This document shows positions 6,853 through 15,706 of a DNA stretch of 22,681 nucleotides, piece by piece. Numbering within the stretch: position 1 is the stretch's first letter; every line of letters begins with the position of its first letter. The position numbers and the translations under genes were made by a program. This stretch comes from JAJTHC01 sp044348005 (GTDB lineage Bacteria > Cyanobacteriota > Vampirovibrionia > Vampirovibrionales > JAJTHC01). Below the pieces are notes generated by a model that worked only from the letters and a program-made list of their open reading frames with translations, was not told where the DNA came from and searched no databases. The stretch spans positions 1 to 22,681 of the forward strand of contig JBIKTR010000022.1 in the NCBI GenBank assembly GCA_044348005.1. The letters are read 5' to 3'.

Positions 6853-8211
6853 ATGAAACGTTTTTTGTGGTTAGCATTGTTGGCATTGGGTCTAGGCACA
6901 AAGCGTCATTGGCATATTTTATTCGCCATTGTGGCAGGGGCAAACTTAGGACTGGCCTTAAGTGGCCCAAATTTTCATGTGTTTTACACGATTTTTGACA
7001 CCATTGGCCAAGTCTTTATTCGCCTGATTGGCATGCTAGTGGTGCCTATTGTGGTGAGTTCCCTTGTGGTTGGTGTCACCAGTGTCAGTGATGGTCGTTC
7101 CTTGGGGCGATTTAGCGGTCGCGTATTGGGCTGGTTCGTCATTATGATGACCCTCTCTGCTCTCATTGCCTTAGGCTTGGGGCAGTTTTTACACCCAGGG
7201 GAAACTCTTAAAACATTGATACAAGACCCCACTTCCGCCTTGGCAAGTTTGTCTCAGCGTCCGCCTGAAGATGTTAGTCACATCAGTGCCAACGCCTATA
7301 GTCTAAAAGAACTCTTCCTCAACCTCATTCCCACCAACCCAATGGAAGCCTTGGCTAAAGCGGAAATGGTACCGTTGGTGTTGTTTACCATTTTCTTTGC
7401 AGGGGCTTTGTCTAAAGTGGGTGAAGCGGGGCGTCCAGTCATTGCGTTTTTTGAATCCATTTTTGCCACTACCATGAAGCTCACCGATTGGGTGTTTATT
7501 TTGGCGGTTCCTGGGGTATTTAGCTTAACCTATATTTCTGTGGCGAAAGCGGGGCCTCAAATTTTTCAGATTTTAGCGCCTTACACGCTTGTGGTGGTGA
7601 TGGGGCTATTGATTCAAACCTTTATTTTAATCCCCTTGCTTTTAAAAACGGTCGCGAAAGTCAACTTCTTGCAGTTTTACCGCGCCATTAGTGAAGCGAT
7701 CATGGTTTCTTTCGGAACAGCCTCCAGTTCAGCCACCTTGCCTGTTTCAATTGCCTGTTGCGAAAACCGTGTGGGCGTCAGTCACCAAGTGGCTAGCTTT
7801 GTGTTGCCCACAGGCGCGAGCATCAACAAAACAGGCACCACTCTTTTTGAAGTTATTGCGGTGTTATTTTTGGCTCAAGCCTTTGGGCTTGAACTCACCT
7901 TGTGGACTCAAGTTCTCATCGTCGTCTTTTCAATCTTGGCTTCCATTGCCACTCCTGGTGTGCCGAGTGCGGGCTTAATCACCATGGCCATTGTCATTAA
8001 TTCCATTGGCGAAGGCTTTACTCCCTTGTTTGGCGGTATTGCCCTACTTTGGCCGATCGATCGTATTTTAGATATGTTGCGAACGGCCATTAACGTCATT
8101 TCCAGTTGTACGGTAGCCACCTTGGTTTCCGCCCAAGAAGGGGATCTGAATTATGACATTATTAACGGTTCAGATGAGTGGGAAAACGTCATTCAAATGG
8201 AAAGCAAGTAG
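6853..8211 (+). CDS. Dicarboxylate/amino acid:cation symporter (DAACS/GltP-DctA family)
   Basis: The 452-aa membrane protein belongs to the glutamate/aspartate/C4-dicarboxylate symporter fold, with eight membrane helices and two re-entrant hairpins. Hairpin 1 carries TASSSATLPVS, and hairpin 2 carries SIATPGVPSAG. The final helix has DRILDMLRTAINV with the substrate-binding Asp and Arg. Two cation-site motifs differ from the family: the TM7 motif NMDGT (NLDGT in many members) is NKTGT (N325-T329), and the NVTGD end of TM8 is NVISS (N414-S418). In archaeal GltPh the lost Asp residues (312 and 405) help bind sodium. The fold is secure, but ion coupling may be altered. The start at 6853 has GGGTGGC before it rather than a clean ribosome binding site. 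Substrate is unknown. Confidence 0.9.
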   Translation: MKRFLWLALLALGLGTKRHWHILFAIVAGANLGLALSGPNFHVFYTIFDTIGQVFIRLIGMLVVPIVVSSLVVGVTSVSDGRSLGRFSGRVLGWFVIMMTLSALIALGLGQFLHPGETLKTLIQDPTSALASLSQRPPEDVSHISANAYSLKELFLNLIPTNPMEALAKAEMVPLVLFTIFFAGALSKVGEAGRPVIAFFESIFATTMKLTDWVFILAVPGVFSLTYISVAKAGPQIFQILAPYTLVVVMGLLIQTFILIPLLLKTVAKVNFLQFYRAISEAIMVSFGTASSSATLPVSIACCENRVGVSHQVASFVLPTGASINKTGTTLFEVIAVLFLAQAFGLELTLWTQVLIVVFSILASIATPGVPSAGLITMAIVINSIGEGFTPLFGGIALLWPIDRILDMLRTAINVISSCTVATLVSAQEGDLNYDIINGSDEWENVIQMESK

Positions 8212-8266
8212 TTTGATCTTGGGCATATCGTCTTCCTTTGCCTCTCCATTATCCAAACGAGCCTTT

Positions 8267-8293
8267 TAGATAAAACTCATTTTATGCCGAAAC
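8267..8293 (+). promoter_or_regulatory. Candidate flagellar sigma-28-type promoter
   Basis: TAGA (8267-8270) is followed after exactly 15 bp by GCCGAAAC (8286-8293). This resembles the FliA/sigma-28 consensus TAAA-N15-GCCGATAA and lies 35 bases before the flagellar rod gene, in the correct orientation. Confidence 0.4.
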
Positions 8294-8328
8294 CTCTTAC
8301 GATTCCCTGAAATGGTAGGAGATGGTTT

Positions 8329-9036
8329 ATGCTGATCGGACTGATTCAATCTGCCGCCAATAACGGCTTGGTGCATTATAATGCCCTTAACAGTGTGGTT
8401 AAAAACATGGCCAACTACACCACTACAGGCTATAAAGCCGAACGATTTGATCTTTACCTAGACGGGCTTAATGCCTTAAAAGGGGGTGTGCAAAACGACA
8501 CTTCCGCGGGTCAGGCAGAACTGACCCAAAACGAGTTCGATCTTGCCCTAAAAAACCCCAATGCCTACTTCATGGTCACCCGTTCAGACGGTTCACAAGC
8601 CTACACCAAAGACGGACGCTTTCGCCTCAATCGCGACCGCATTTTAGTGACCCAAGAAGGCGATATCGTGGGCCAAGGCCTCCAAATTCCGCAAGAGTAT
8701 GAAAATTTTTTGGTGTCCCCCACGGGGGAAGTGAGCATTAAAACGAAGGAAAAGAGCTATAAAAAAGTCCTTGGGCAACTCAGCATCGCGCGTTTTAGCA
8801 ACCCCGCTGGATTAGTCAAAACCAGTCGCAACCAACTTCTACCTTCTCAAGAATCAGGCACCCCTACTTTAGAAGAAAAGCCTGAGATTATGCAAGGCGC
8901 GCTTGAACGTTCTAATGTGGATCTATACGACGAAGTCCATAATTCCATGCGCATTAACGCAGGAGTCATTACCAACATGCGACTGGTGAAGCTCATGGAT
9001 GAACTGCTCAGTCAAGCCATTCGAATCAGGCAGTAA
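8329..9036 (+). CDS. Flagellar basal-body rod protein, FlgF/FlgG family
   Basis: The 235-aa protein has the rod-protein N-terminal helix with the altered motif NALNSVVKNMANYTTTGYKA (about residues 19-38), a central D1 domain with YFMVTRSDGSQAYTKDGRFR (about 84-103), which is typical of FlgF/FlgG, and a C-terminal helix beginning SNVDLYDEVHNSM. It would form part of the axial rod in the periplasm and be exported through the FliI-powered gate. It is slightly shorter than a usual FlgG (about 260 aa), so FlgF is equally possible. The ribosome binding site AGGAG lies 7 bases before ATG. The next gene, flgB, starts 28 bases after its stop, and the pair probably forms an operon. Confidence 0.88.
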   Translation: MLIGLIQSAANNGLVHYNALNSVVKNMANYTTTGYKAERFDLYLDGLNALKGGVQNDTSAGQAELTQNEFDLALKNPNAYFMVTRSDGSQAYTKDGRFRLNRDRILVTQEGDIVGQGLQIPQEYENFLVSPTGEVSIKTKEKSYKKVLGQLSIARFSNPAGLVKTSRNQLLPSQESGTPTLEEKPEIMQGALERSNVDLYDEVHNSMRINAGVITNMRLVKLMDELLSQAIRIRQ

Positions 9037-9064
9037 GCGAATACGTTTTTAAAAGGAAGTGCTC

Positions 9065-9433
9065 ATGTTATTTTCAGGCATAAATTTAGACGGCGCCGTG
9101 GCCCCTTTAAGTCAAAACCTTAGTAACCTAATTACCATGCAAAAGGCGTCGGCCGAAAATATCGCCAACGTCAATACCCCTGGTTACAAACCCAAACACT
9201 ACAAGTTTGAAACCTTTTTAGGGGCAGAGCATAGCGTGATGGATACATCACTTTCAAGCCGTATGGGGGCAAGCCAACTGCCCGAAATGTTGAGCACCGA
9301 AGGGGATGGCACGGTGAATTTACAAAATGAATTGATGGATATGCAAAAAAACCTCATGTATTTTAACATGGTGTCTAAACGCCTCAGTACGGTGATTAAC
9401 AATATCAAGACGGCGTCTAACGTGGGTCGCTAG
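9065..9433 (+). CDS. flgB: Flagellar basal-body rod protein FlgB
   Basis: The 122-aa protein contains the rod-protein motif SAENIANVNTPGYKPKHYKF near residues 31-50, and its C-terminal helix VNLQNELMDMQKNLMYFNMV matches FlgB (VDLexEMaeLaxNqLrYqa). FlgB is a proximal-rod subunit next to the MS ring. I start it at the ATG at 9065, not at the in-frame GTG at 9059, because AAGGA lies 7 bases before the ATG. The usual followers flgC and fliE are absent; clpB comes next. FlgC was considered, but the length and C-terminus fit FlgB better. Confidence 0.85.
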   Translation: MLFSGINLDGAVAPLSQNLSNLITMQKASAENIANVNTPGYKPKHYKFETFLGAEHSVMDTSLSSRMGASQLPEMLSTEGDGTVNLQNELMDMQKNLMYFNMVSKRLSTVINNIKTASNVGR

Positions 9434-9599
9434 TGGTTTGTTTGTTGGCCATTTTTTCTTTTGTTTTCTTACGTTCACTTGTTTAGACGAGGGAGAATAA
9501 GTTCGTTTGAATGGCCTCATAAAATGGAAAAGCCACAGCGAACAACAGCGATTAAGTTAAAAGTTTCCTTAAAAAAAGGCGTTCTCGTTTAAAAAAAGC

Positions 9600-9605
9600 T
9601 ATAAT
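9600..9605 (+). promoter_or_regulatory. Candidate -10 of clpB
   Basis: A perfect TATAAT lies 44 bases before the clpB ATG. I see no convincing -35, no CIRCE element and no sigma-32-type motif, so heat-shock control cannot be claimed from the sequence. Confidence 0.4.
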
Positions 9606-9648
9606 AGGGAAGTGCAAAACAATCCCCCCTTTAATGAGGAGTTCCGTC

Positions 9649-12267
9649 ATGTTCGACGTCAATCGATACGATCCTGAAGCCCAACGTCTCTTACAAGTCA
9701 GTCACGACCTTGCGGTACAGTTTCGCCATAGTGAATTAGATGTAGAGCACCTACTTTTGGCATTGCTGGAACATGGGCAAGGCATGAAGGCTCACCAAAG
9801 TCTGATCAATTGCTTGGGGGGGCAGTCCCCAGTGGTGATTACGGAGCTGGCCAAAAATCTGGCCAGTCGCCCACGACTCAATCAACCTGTGCAAGCCAAT
9901 TTGTATGTGTCTGCCCGCATGGCCCTTATTCAAACGGCGGCCTGGAACTTGGCCAACCAAGCGGGTCAGTCGCTTATTTCTCCTGAATTTCTGATACTTG
10001 CCGTGCTGGATGAAGGGGGTATGGCGTCTCAATTGTTACGACGTTTGGGAGTCACGGCCAGTGCGCTGGTGGAAGGGTTTCATCAATCTGGTCCTGATTC
10101 CCTGAACAATGAAGAAAGTGCCTTGCATCGCTTTGGGCATAATCTTACAGAAAAAGCCCGTTCTGGCAAGTTAGACCCTGTTATCGGTCGGCAAGACGAA
10201 ATTCGTCGTGTCATTCAAGTGTTAAGCCGTCGTACCAAAAATAACCCCGTGCTTATTGGAGAACCCGGCGTGGGGAAAACCGCCATTGTGGAAGGCCTGG
10301 CGCAGCGCATCATTAAAGGAGACGTGCCAGAAGGCTTAAAAGACAAGCAAGTCTTTGCGTTGGATATGGGGATGCTTTTGGCGGGTTCAAAGTATCGCGG
10401 GGAGTTTGAAGAGCGTTTGAAAGATGTGTTAAAAGAAGTGGAAGCTTCTGCGGGGCAAATCATTTTATTCATCGACGAAGTACACACCGTTGTTGGGGCA
10501 GGCGGGGGCGGCGAAGGTGGTGCCATGGATGCCAGCAACTTGCTCAAACCCAAGTTGGCACGTGGCGAACTGCGCTGTATTGGTGCCACCACCATTAACG
10601 AATACCGTAAATATATTGAAAAAGACGCGGCTTTAGAGCGTCGCTTTCAGCCTGTCCACGTTCACGAACCCAGTGAAGAAGACACCATTAGTATTTTACG
10701 TGGGTTAAAGGAAAAGTACGAGTTGCATCACGGCGTGCGGATTAAAGACGCCGCGTTGGTGGCGGCGGTGACTCTTTCAAAACGCTATATTCAAGATCGT
10801 TTCTTGCCTGACAAAGCCATTGATTTGATGGATGAAGCCGCCAGTCGCTTACGCACCGATATTGACAGTCTGCCTGAAGAGCTGGATGTCGTTAATCGTC
10901 AACTACGTCAGTTGGAAATTGAACAAGAAGCCTTGAAAAAAGAAGAAGACGTCGCGTCTAAAAAACGTTTGAATGATTTGCAAGACACCCTTGTTGCCCT
11001 TAAACAAGAACAAGACACTTTGCAGGTTCAATGGGCCAGTGAAAAAGCCCACATTCAACAGGTCAAAGAAATTAAAGAAGCCATTAACGCGTGTAAACGT
11101 CACATTGAAGAAGCCGAGCAACAGGCGGATTTAAGCAAAGCCGCTGAACTCAAGTACGGCACGTTGCCTGAGCTTGAAAAGCAACTCAACACCTTAAATG
11201 CCACCACACAAGAAAATGCGAATAAACACACCTTGCTTAAAGAACAAATTGACGCCGAAGATATTGCTGAGGTGGTTTCAAAGTGGACGGGAGTCCCCTT
11301 GACGCGCTTAGTGGCCGAAGAAGCCGAAACCTTGCTGAACTTTGAAGAGTACATTGCCAAACAAGTCATTGGGCAAGATCACGCCATTGCTGTATTGTCT
11401 GATGCGATACGTCGAGCAAGAGCTGGATTAAAAGACCCGCAAAAGCCCATGGGAAGCTTCTTACTGCTTGGCCCCACCGGGGTAGGTAAAACCGAAGTGG
11501 CCAAAGCGATTGCCAGATTTTTATTTCATGACGATTCAGCCCTCATTCGCTTAGATATGAGCGAATACGCCGAAAAGCATACGGTCAGTCGCATGTTGGG
11601 GTCTCCTCCTGGGTATATTGGCCATGATGAAGGGGGACAACTCACTGAAGCCGTGCGACGAAAGCCTTATAGCGTTTTGTTGTTGGACGAAGTAGAAAAA
11701 GCGCACCCTGACGTGTTTAACACCTTGCTCCAATTGCTCGATGACGGCCGGCTGACCGATGCCAAGGGGCGAACGGTGAGTTTTTCTAATTGTTTGATTT
11801 TAATGACGAGTAACTTAGGGGCTGGGGCCTTGATTGAGGCGCGTTTGGCTAACGCCAGTGGTAGCCCAGTCTTGGGTGAAGGCGTGAAAGAAGCCGTCAT
11901 GCGAGACGTGCGTCAATTCTTCAAACCTGAGTTTTTGAACCGTTTGGATGACACCATTATTTTTGAACCCCTTAGCATGCAGACGTTGCAAGCCATTGTG
12001 TTGAAAGAAGTGGCCAAAATACAAGTGCGCTTAAGCAGTCAACACCTTTCACTGGCTTTAAGTGAAGCCGCCATTGAATGGTTGGCGCGTCGTGGGTATG
12101 ACCCTGTTTACGGGGCTCGGCCTCTTCAGCGAGTCTTACGTCAGTATGTGGAAAATCCGCTGGCTCAGGCCATTTTAAAGCAAACCCTCGAACCCGAAAC
12201 CGTCCTGCATATGGACGTCAATGCGGATGAATCAGCCTTGTTGATTCAAGAACCCGCCCACGTTTAG
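9649..12267 (+). CDS. clpB: Disaggregase chaperone ClpB (Hsp100)
   Basis: The 872-aa protein is a two-ring AAA+ disaggregase that works with DnaK to rescue aggregated proteins in the cytoplasm. It has the double Clp N-domain (1-145), the first AAA+ module with Walker A GEPGVGKT (204-211) and Walker B IDE (275-277), a long coiled-coil middle domain (about 400-520) that separates ClpB from ClpA and ClpC, and the second AAA+ module with Walker A GPTGVGKT (608-615) and Walker B LLDE (D680-E681). The sensor and C-terminal region GYDPVYGARPLQRVLRQYVE is complete. The start at 9649 has AGGAG 7 bases upstream; an in-frame ATG at 9634 has none. Nothing in the gene looks damaged. Confidence 0.97.
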   Translation: MFDVNRYDPEAQRLLQVSHDLAVQFRHSELDVEHLLLALLEHGQGMKAHQSLINCLGGQSPVVITELAKNLASRPRLNQPVQANLYVSARMALIQTAAWNLANQAGQSLISPEFLILAVLDEGGMASQLLRRLGVTASALVEGFHQSGPDSLNNEESALHRFGHNLTEKARSGKLDPVIGRQDEIRRVIQVLSRRTKNNPVLIGEPGVGKTAIVEGLAQRIIKGDVPEGLKDKQVFALDMGMLLAGSKYRGEFEERLKDVLKEVEASAGQIILFIDEVHTVVGAGGGGEGGAMDASNLLKPKLARGELRCIGATTINEYRKYIEKDAALERRFQPVHVHEPSEEDTISILRGLKEKYELHHGVRIKDAALVAAVTLSKRYIQDRFLPDKAIDLMDEAASRLRTDIDSLPEELDVVNRQLRQLEIEQEALKKEEDVASKKRLNDLQDTLVALKQEQDTLQVQWASEKAHIQQVKEIKEAINACKRHIEEAEQQADLSKAAELKYGTLPELEKQLNTLNATTQENANKHTLLKEQIDAEDIAEVVSKWTGVPLTRLVAEEAETLLNFEEYIAKQVIGQDHAIAVLSDAIRRARAGLKDPQKPMGSFLLLGPTGVGKTEVAKAIARFLFHDDSALIRLDMSEYAEKHTVSRMLGSPPGYIGHDEGGQLTEAVRRKPYSVLLLDEVEKAHPDVFNTLLQLLDDGRLTDAKGRTVSFSNCLILMTSNLGAGALIEARLANASGSPVLGEGVKEAVMRDVRQFFKPEFLNRLDDTIIFEPLSMQTLQAIVLKEVAKIQVRLSSQHLSLALSEAAIEWLARRGYDPVYGARPLQRVLRQYVENPLAQAILKQTLEPETVLHMDVNADESALLIQEPAHV

Positions 12268-12285
12268 TACGTTCCTCGGGTTTTT
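12251..12285 (+). terminator. Candidate clpB terminator
   Basis: AACCCG (12251-12256) can pair with CGGGTT (12277-12282), followed by further T residues, with the clpB stop inside the 20-base loop. The stem is short, so confidence is modest. Confidence 0.35.
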
Positions 12286-12369
12286 AAAAAACACACGATC
12301 TTTTCAGGCTCTATTTTAGGGGCTTAGTGGGGTATGAATAAGTCCAAACAGAATGGAGCCCTAAACTTA

Positions 12370-12378
12370 TGCTATACT
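12370..12378 (+). promoter_or_regulatory. Extended -10 promoter of the HD-domain gene
   Basis: TGCTATACT lies about 33 bases before the ATG at 12411. No good -35 is present. An imperfect inverted repeat (12315-12324 with 12357-12365) lies immediately upstream. Confidence 0.5.
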
Positions 12379-12410
12379 AAACAAAAGTCAGAGAAAAGGA
12401 AACTTCTTCA

Positions 12411-13790
12411 ATGCGGTGGCGATGGTTACAAATGGCGGATCCCATTCACGGTTTACTCCAGTTTGACCGCAAGGATCCTGTGCATCGTATTTTGCTTGAA
12501 ACCATGAATAGTTTGGCGTTTCAACGCTTGCGCCGCGTCAAGCAAATGGGTATGGCGGAATTTGTCTTCCCTGGTGCGGTTCACACACGCTTTAGCCATA
12601 GCTTGGGGGCCACCTTCTTAATGTCTCAAGCCATGACGCATTTTAAGAATGATCGTTCTTCTCGGGAAATTTTGAAATCCACTTTTTTAGACACGGGCAT
12701 TACGCTGGAAACGCTTTTAATGACGGGGATTCTCGTTCATGATATTGGGCATCCGCCGTTGTCACACACCTTAGAAGACGTCTTGGGGCTTCATGAAGCG
12801 GGCCTTACGCACGATCATTACTGGCTGCCGCGTATTCTAAAAGAAGACGAGCAACTTCAATCGATATGGAAAACCTTTGGGGTGGAAAACATTGCAGAAG
12901 CCTTAAACACCTTTATGGTGGGCAATGACACTGAAACACGGCATTACTTGGCAGGCTTAATTGCCAGTCAGTTAGACATGGACAGGCTGGATTATTTATT
13001 GAGAGACAGCCATTTTATGGGGACTCGTTACGGTGAAATTGAATGTGACCGCCTGATTAGTTGCTTGGAAATTCAAAATAAGCGTGACGGCAAGCCTGTT
13101 ATTACGCTGTTAGAAGATGGGTTGCCCGCCCTTGAACATTACTTATTCGGGCGCCACCAAGCCTATAAAATGGCCTTGCATTCTATTGACAAAGCCAGTG
13201 AAGCCCTACTCGGCTTTACCTTGCAACGTTTTATGTGGGCCATTCGAAACGGCATTCCTACAGGCAACCCTGCCAAAGAGTTGTTTCAATTAGGCGACAA
13301 CGGCCATGCCCTCCATGTGCAAAACTACCTTAGAATGGATGACCATTACTTGTGGAATGCGATTCAAGATTGGAGCCTAGAGAGTCAAGATCCCTTCTTA
13401 AAAGAACTGGCCAGTCGCCTCATGCGTCACAACTTACCCAAGTTTATTGACTTAATGGAACTGCGCTATTACCCCAGTGTAGATGAGCAAGATGAACTAC
13501 AAGCCGAACTAGAAAAGCATTACGCTGAACGAGGCATTCCCTTTGAATTCGGCTTTTCAGAAACGTGGGTGGAGCCTAAGCCTCTGTATCGTCAAGACAA
13601 AGAACCCCTATGGCTTGAAACACGGGATCGTGGTATTGTAGAATTGCCGGTTCTTTCCCCCTTGGCCCAACAGTTTGAAGCCAAGCACATGGCCAAGCAT
13701 CTGTGGTTTGTGTGGGATCATGAGGCCCGTAAGTTCTTGGCGGATCGCTTAAATAAGTTGACGCCTCAAAAAATGGATGAGTTTCGCTAG
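12411..13790 (+). CDS. HD-superfamily phosphohydrolase (SAMHD1/YdhJ-like, COG1078 type)
   Basis: The 459-aa protein opens with DPIHGLLQFD and ends its first block with FQRLRRVKQMGMAEFVFPGA, both hallmarks of the SAMHD1-related HD phosphohydrolases. The metal-binding H-HD-D set is visible: H63 in TRFSHSLG, H110-D111 in LVHDIGHPPLSHT, and D189/D191 in SQLDMDRLDYLLRDSH. Relatives remove triphosphate from dNTPs or act on other nucleotides; the substrate here is not known. The C-terminal third has no motif I recognise. The ribosome binding site is AAGGAA, about 10 bases before the ATG. Its stop TAG overlaps the GTG of the following glycosyltransferase gene, so the two are translationally coupled. 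Confidence 0.9.
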   Translation: MRWRWLQMADPIHGLLQFDRKDPVHRILLETMNSLAFQRLRRVKQMGMAEFVFPGAVHTRFSHSLGATFLMSQAMTHFKNDRSSREILKSTFLDTGITLETLLMTGILVHDIGHPPLSHTLEDVLGLHEAGLTHDHYWLPRILKEDEQLQSIWKTFGVENIAEALNTFMVGNDTETRHYLAGLIASQLDMDRLDYLLRDSHFMGTRYGEIECDRLISCLEIQNKRDGKPVITLLEDGLPALEHYLFGRHQAYKMALHSIDKASEALLGFTLQRFMWAIRNGIPTGNPAKELFQLGDNGHALHVQNYLRMDDHYLWNAIQDWSLESQDPFLKELASRLMRHNLPKFIDLMELRYYPSVDEQDELQAELEKHYAERGIPFEFGFSETWVEPKPLYRQDKEPLWLETRDRGIVELPVLSPLAQQFEAKHMAKHLWFVWDHEARKFLADRLNKLTPQKMDEFR

Positions 13791-14560
13791 TGTCTATGTT
13801 CGAACAAGAAAGTCAAAAAAACCTGTCAAGTCCTCCCCAAAGCGCCCCCGTGCTGGGCTATCCTATTCGTTTGGGAAGCCTCGAAGAGTTAGTCCACCAG
13901 ACTTTTCATGCCCCCGCTCAAAAAGGAGGGGTTCACGTGGTGACGCTAAACCCTGAAATGATCATGAAAGGGGAACAATCCCCTGCCTTTGGTGAGATTC
14001 TTAAATCTGCTGACTTCCCCTTGCCCGATGGAGCAGGTGTGATTTGGGCCTTAAACAGTCAAGGCATCCAACAAGCACGGATTCCTGGCATTGAGTTTGC
14101 CACGGCTTTATTGGCCACCTTAAATCAAACCCACTGCCCACGAGGGGTCGCCTTACTGGGTGCCAAACCTGAAGTCATGGGCCTGTTACCTCAAGCACTT
14201 TTGGCGCGTTTCCCGAATTTGTCGTTGGCATTTGCCCATGACGGCTTTTTTCGTAATGAAGATCTCGTGCCGATTGTGGAAGAAATGGCGTCGAGCCAAC
14301 CAAGGGTTGTACTGGTGGCGTTAGGTGTGCCGCGTCAAGAAGAGTGGATTAAGACCTTTCGCACCCATTTTGCAGACGACACCATTTTTGTGGGCGTGGG
14401 CGGAAGTTTTGACGTATGGGCGGGACACATTCAACGAGCCCCTCAGCTCATGCAAGCCTTAAACTTAGAATGGCTATGGCGATTTACCCTTGAACCGTGG
14501 CGCATTCAACGTTCGATGCAACCCTTATTACAATACGTTTGGAAGGTTTTACAAGGCTAA
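13790..14560 (+). CDS. WecG/TagA/CpsF-family glycosyltransferase
   Basis: The 256-aa protein belongs to glycosyltransferase family 26, which adds N-acetylmannosamine (or an uronate or other hexose relative) to a lipid-linked sugar on the inner face of the membrane during cell-surface polysaccharide synthesis. Family blocks are VVTLNPEMIM, LPDGAGVIWA, ARIPGIEFA, the signature LGVPRQEEWI, GVGGSFDVWAG, and LEWLWRFTLEPWRIQRS at the C-terminus. It may start at GTG 13790 (overlapping the stop of the HD gene as TAGTG) or at ATG 13796; no clear ribosome binding site helps to decide. It has no other polysaccharide genes beside it. The gene ends 95 bases before the IS30 element. Confidence 0.9.
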   Translation: MSMFEQESQKNLSSPPQSAPVLGYPIRLGSLEELVHQTFHAPAQKGGVHVVTLNPEMIMKGEQSPAFGEILKSADFPLPDGAGVIWALNSQGIQQARIPGIEFATALLATLNQTHCPRGVALLGAKPEVMGLLPQALLARFPNLSLAFAHDGFFRNEDLVPIVEEMASSQPRVVLVALGVPRQEEWIKTFRTHFADDTIFVGVGGSFDVWAGHIQRAPQLMQALNLEWLWRFTLEPWRIQRSMQPLLQYVWKVLQG

Positions 14561-14591
14561 AAGTCGGGGGAATGTTCTTTTCTTTGTAATA

Positions 14592-14600
14592 TGTTAAAAT
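14592..14600 (+). promoter_or_regulatory. Extended -10 promoter pointing at the CRISPR array, now cut off by IS30
   Basis: TGTTAAAAT lies just after the glycosyltransferase gene. No plus-strand gene follows; only the IS30 element (56 bases on) and then the array. Without the IS it would lie about 85 bases before the first repeat, the expected place for a leader promoter. A small hairpin (ACCCGAA with TTCTGGGT, one bulge) follows it at about 14619-14639. Confidence 0.45.
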
Positions 14601-14655
14601 CCTCTCTAAAGTTTACCAGACCCGAATTTTATTTCTGGGTGCATTCAAAATACTC

Positions 14656-14693
14656 GGCGGATTCAAGTAACAAGTGACGCAAGGGGTGGCGGT
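14656..14693 (+). repeat. IS30 terminal inverted repeat, left
   Basis: Begins GGCGGATTCAAGTAACAAGT and ends GGGGTGGCGGT. The transposase stop codon touches its inner end. Confidence 0.85.
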
Positions 14694-15652
14694 TAAGCCA
14701 CAGCATGCTGTACCTCCCACGGAGTCTTGAAATTTAAGCACTTGCGAGGACGATTGTTCAGCAAATACGCTATTCGTGCAAGCTCCGCTTCCCCCACATT
14801 AGCAAAAGAACTCGATTTCTGCAAGTACTGACGAATCAAACCATTCGTATTCTCATTCGTCCCACGCTCCCATGAATGGTACGGCTTCGCAAAATACGTC
14901 TCTACCCCCAACGCTTCCCCAATTTCCGTATGATACGCAAACTCCTTGCCGTTGTCAAAGGTAATCGTCTTCACCTCAAGACCCCGTAACGCCTTTATAA
15001 TAGCCATCTTCACCGCCTCCGCCGTTCGCCGTTCCACTTTCACCAAACAGGTCATACGACTGGTTCGATCCACCAAAGTCACTACTGCCCCTTGGTGATT
15101 TTTGCCAATAATCGTGTCCGCTTCCCAGTCACCAAGCCGTGTTCGGGCTTCCACGATGCTTGGACGCATCTCAATATCCACTCGGTTTTTAATCTGCCCT
15201 CGGCTGGTTTTGCCGTTGCTTCCTCGCTTGTGATACGTTTTGCCGTGTCGTCTAAGATTCAGGTATAGCAAGCCCCCCGTAGCTTTGTCTCGCCAAATAT
15301 ACTGGTAGAGGGTTTCGTGGCTGATTTAAATGCCGTCGTTTTGCTTGAGGCGTCCTGCCATTTGTTCAGGACTCCACTGGTGTTGGGTGAGTTTTTCGTC
15401 GATCCATTTCTGGAGCATGGGTGTAATTTTTTTGAGGTGTGGCTTTGGTTTTCGTCGTTTTTTCTCAGCTTGGGCTTGGGCAATTTCGGGGTCATAGGCT
15501 TGGGTTTGGGTGTTTCGCAAGATTTCACGATCCACGGTTCTCGAGCTAACGCCGAGAGTTTGGGCGATTTTTCGATGTGAGAGCCCTATTGCTTTTAGGG
15601 CGTGTAGGGTGTATCGTTTTTCGTAGGTGAGCTGTTGGTAGCCTTTTGGCAT
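14693..15652 (-). pseudogene. IS30-family transposase interrupted by an in-frame TAA
   Basis: The frame runs 319 codons from the ATG at 15652 (GAGGAG 8 bases upstream) but has a TAA at codon 109 (15326-15328). The reading LKQNDGI-stop-ISHETLYQYIW shows that the stop replaces one residue of the conserved ISHET block, with no frame change. The N-terminal part has the IS30 helix-turn-helix (IGLSHRKIAQTLGVSSRTVD). The C-terminal part carries an intact DDE triad: D179 (WEADTIIG), D233 (TFDNGKEF) and E267 (RGTNENTNG), with the 33-residue spacing typical of IS30. With the stop, neither half alone should transpose the element unless the stop is read through or a full copy elsewhere acts in trans. Confidence 0.85.
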
Positions 15653-15706
15653 GGTGGTGTCTCCTCTTTATTGTGACTAATAAAGAGATACTACATCCAG
15701 CCGCTC

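Noticed and set aside
9434..9648. CIRCE or sigma-32 heat-shock element upstream of clpB
   Set aside because: Neither the CIRCE inverted repeat nor a CTTGAA/CCCCAT-type pair is visible.
9751..12024. Several long frames antisense to clpB
   Set aside because: They are shadows of the coding strand, without ribosome binding sites or recognisable domains.
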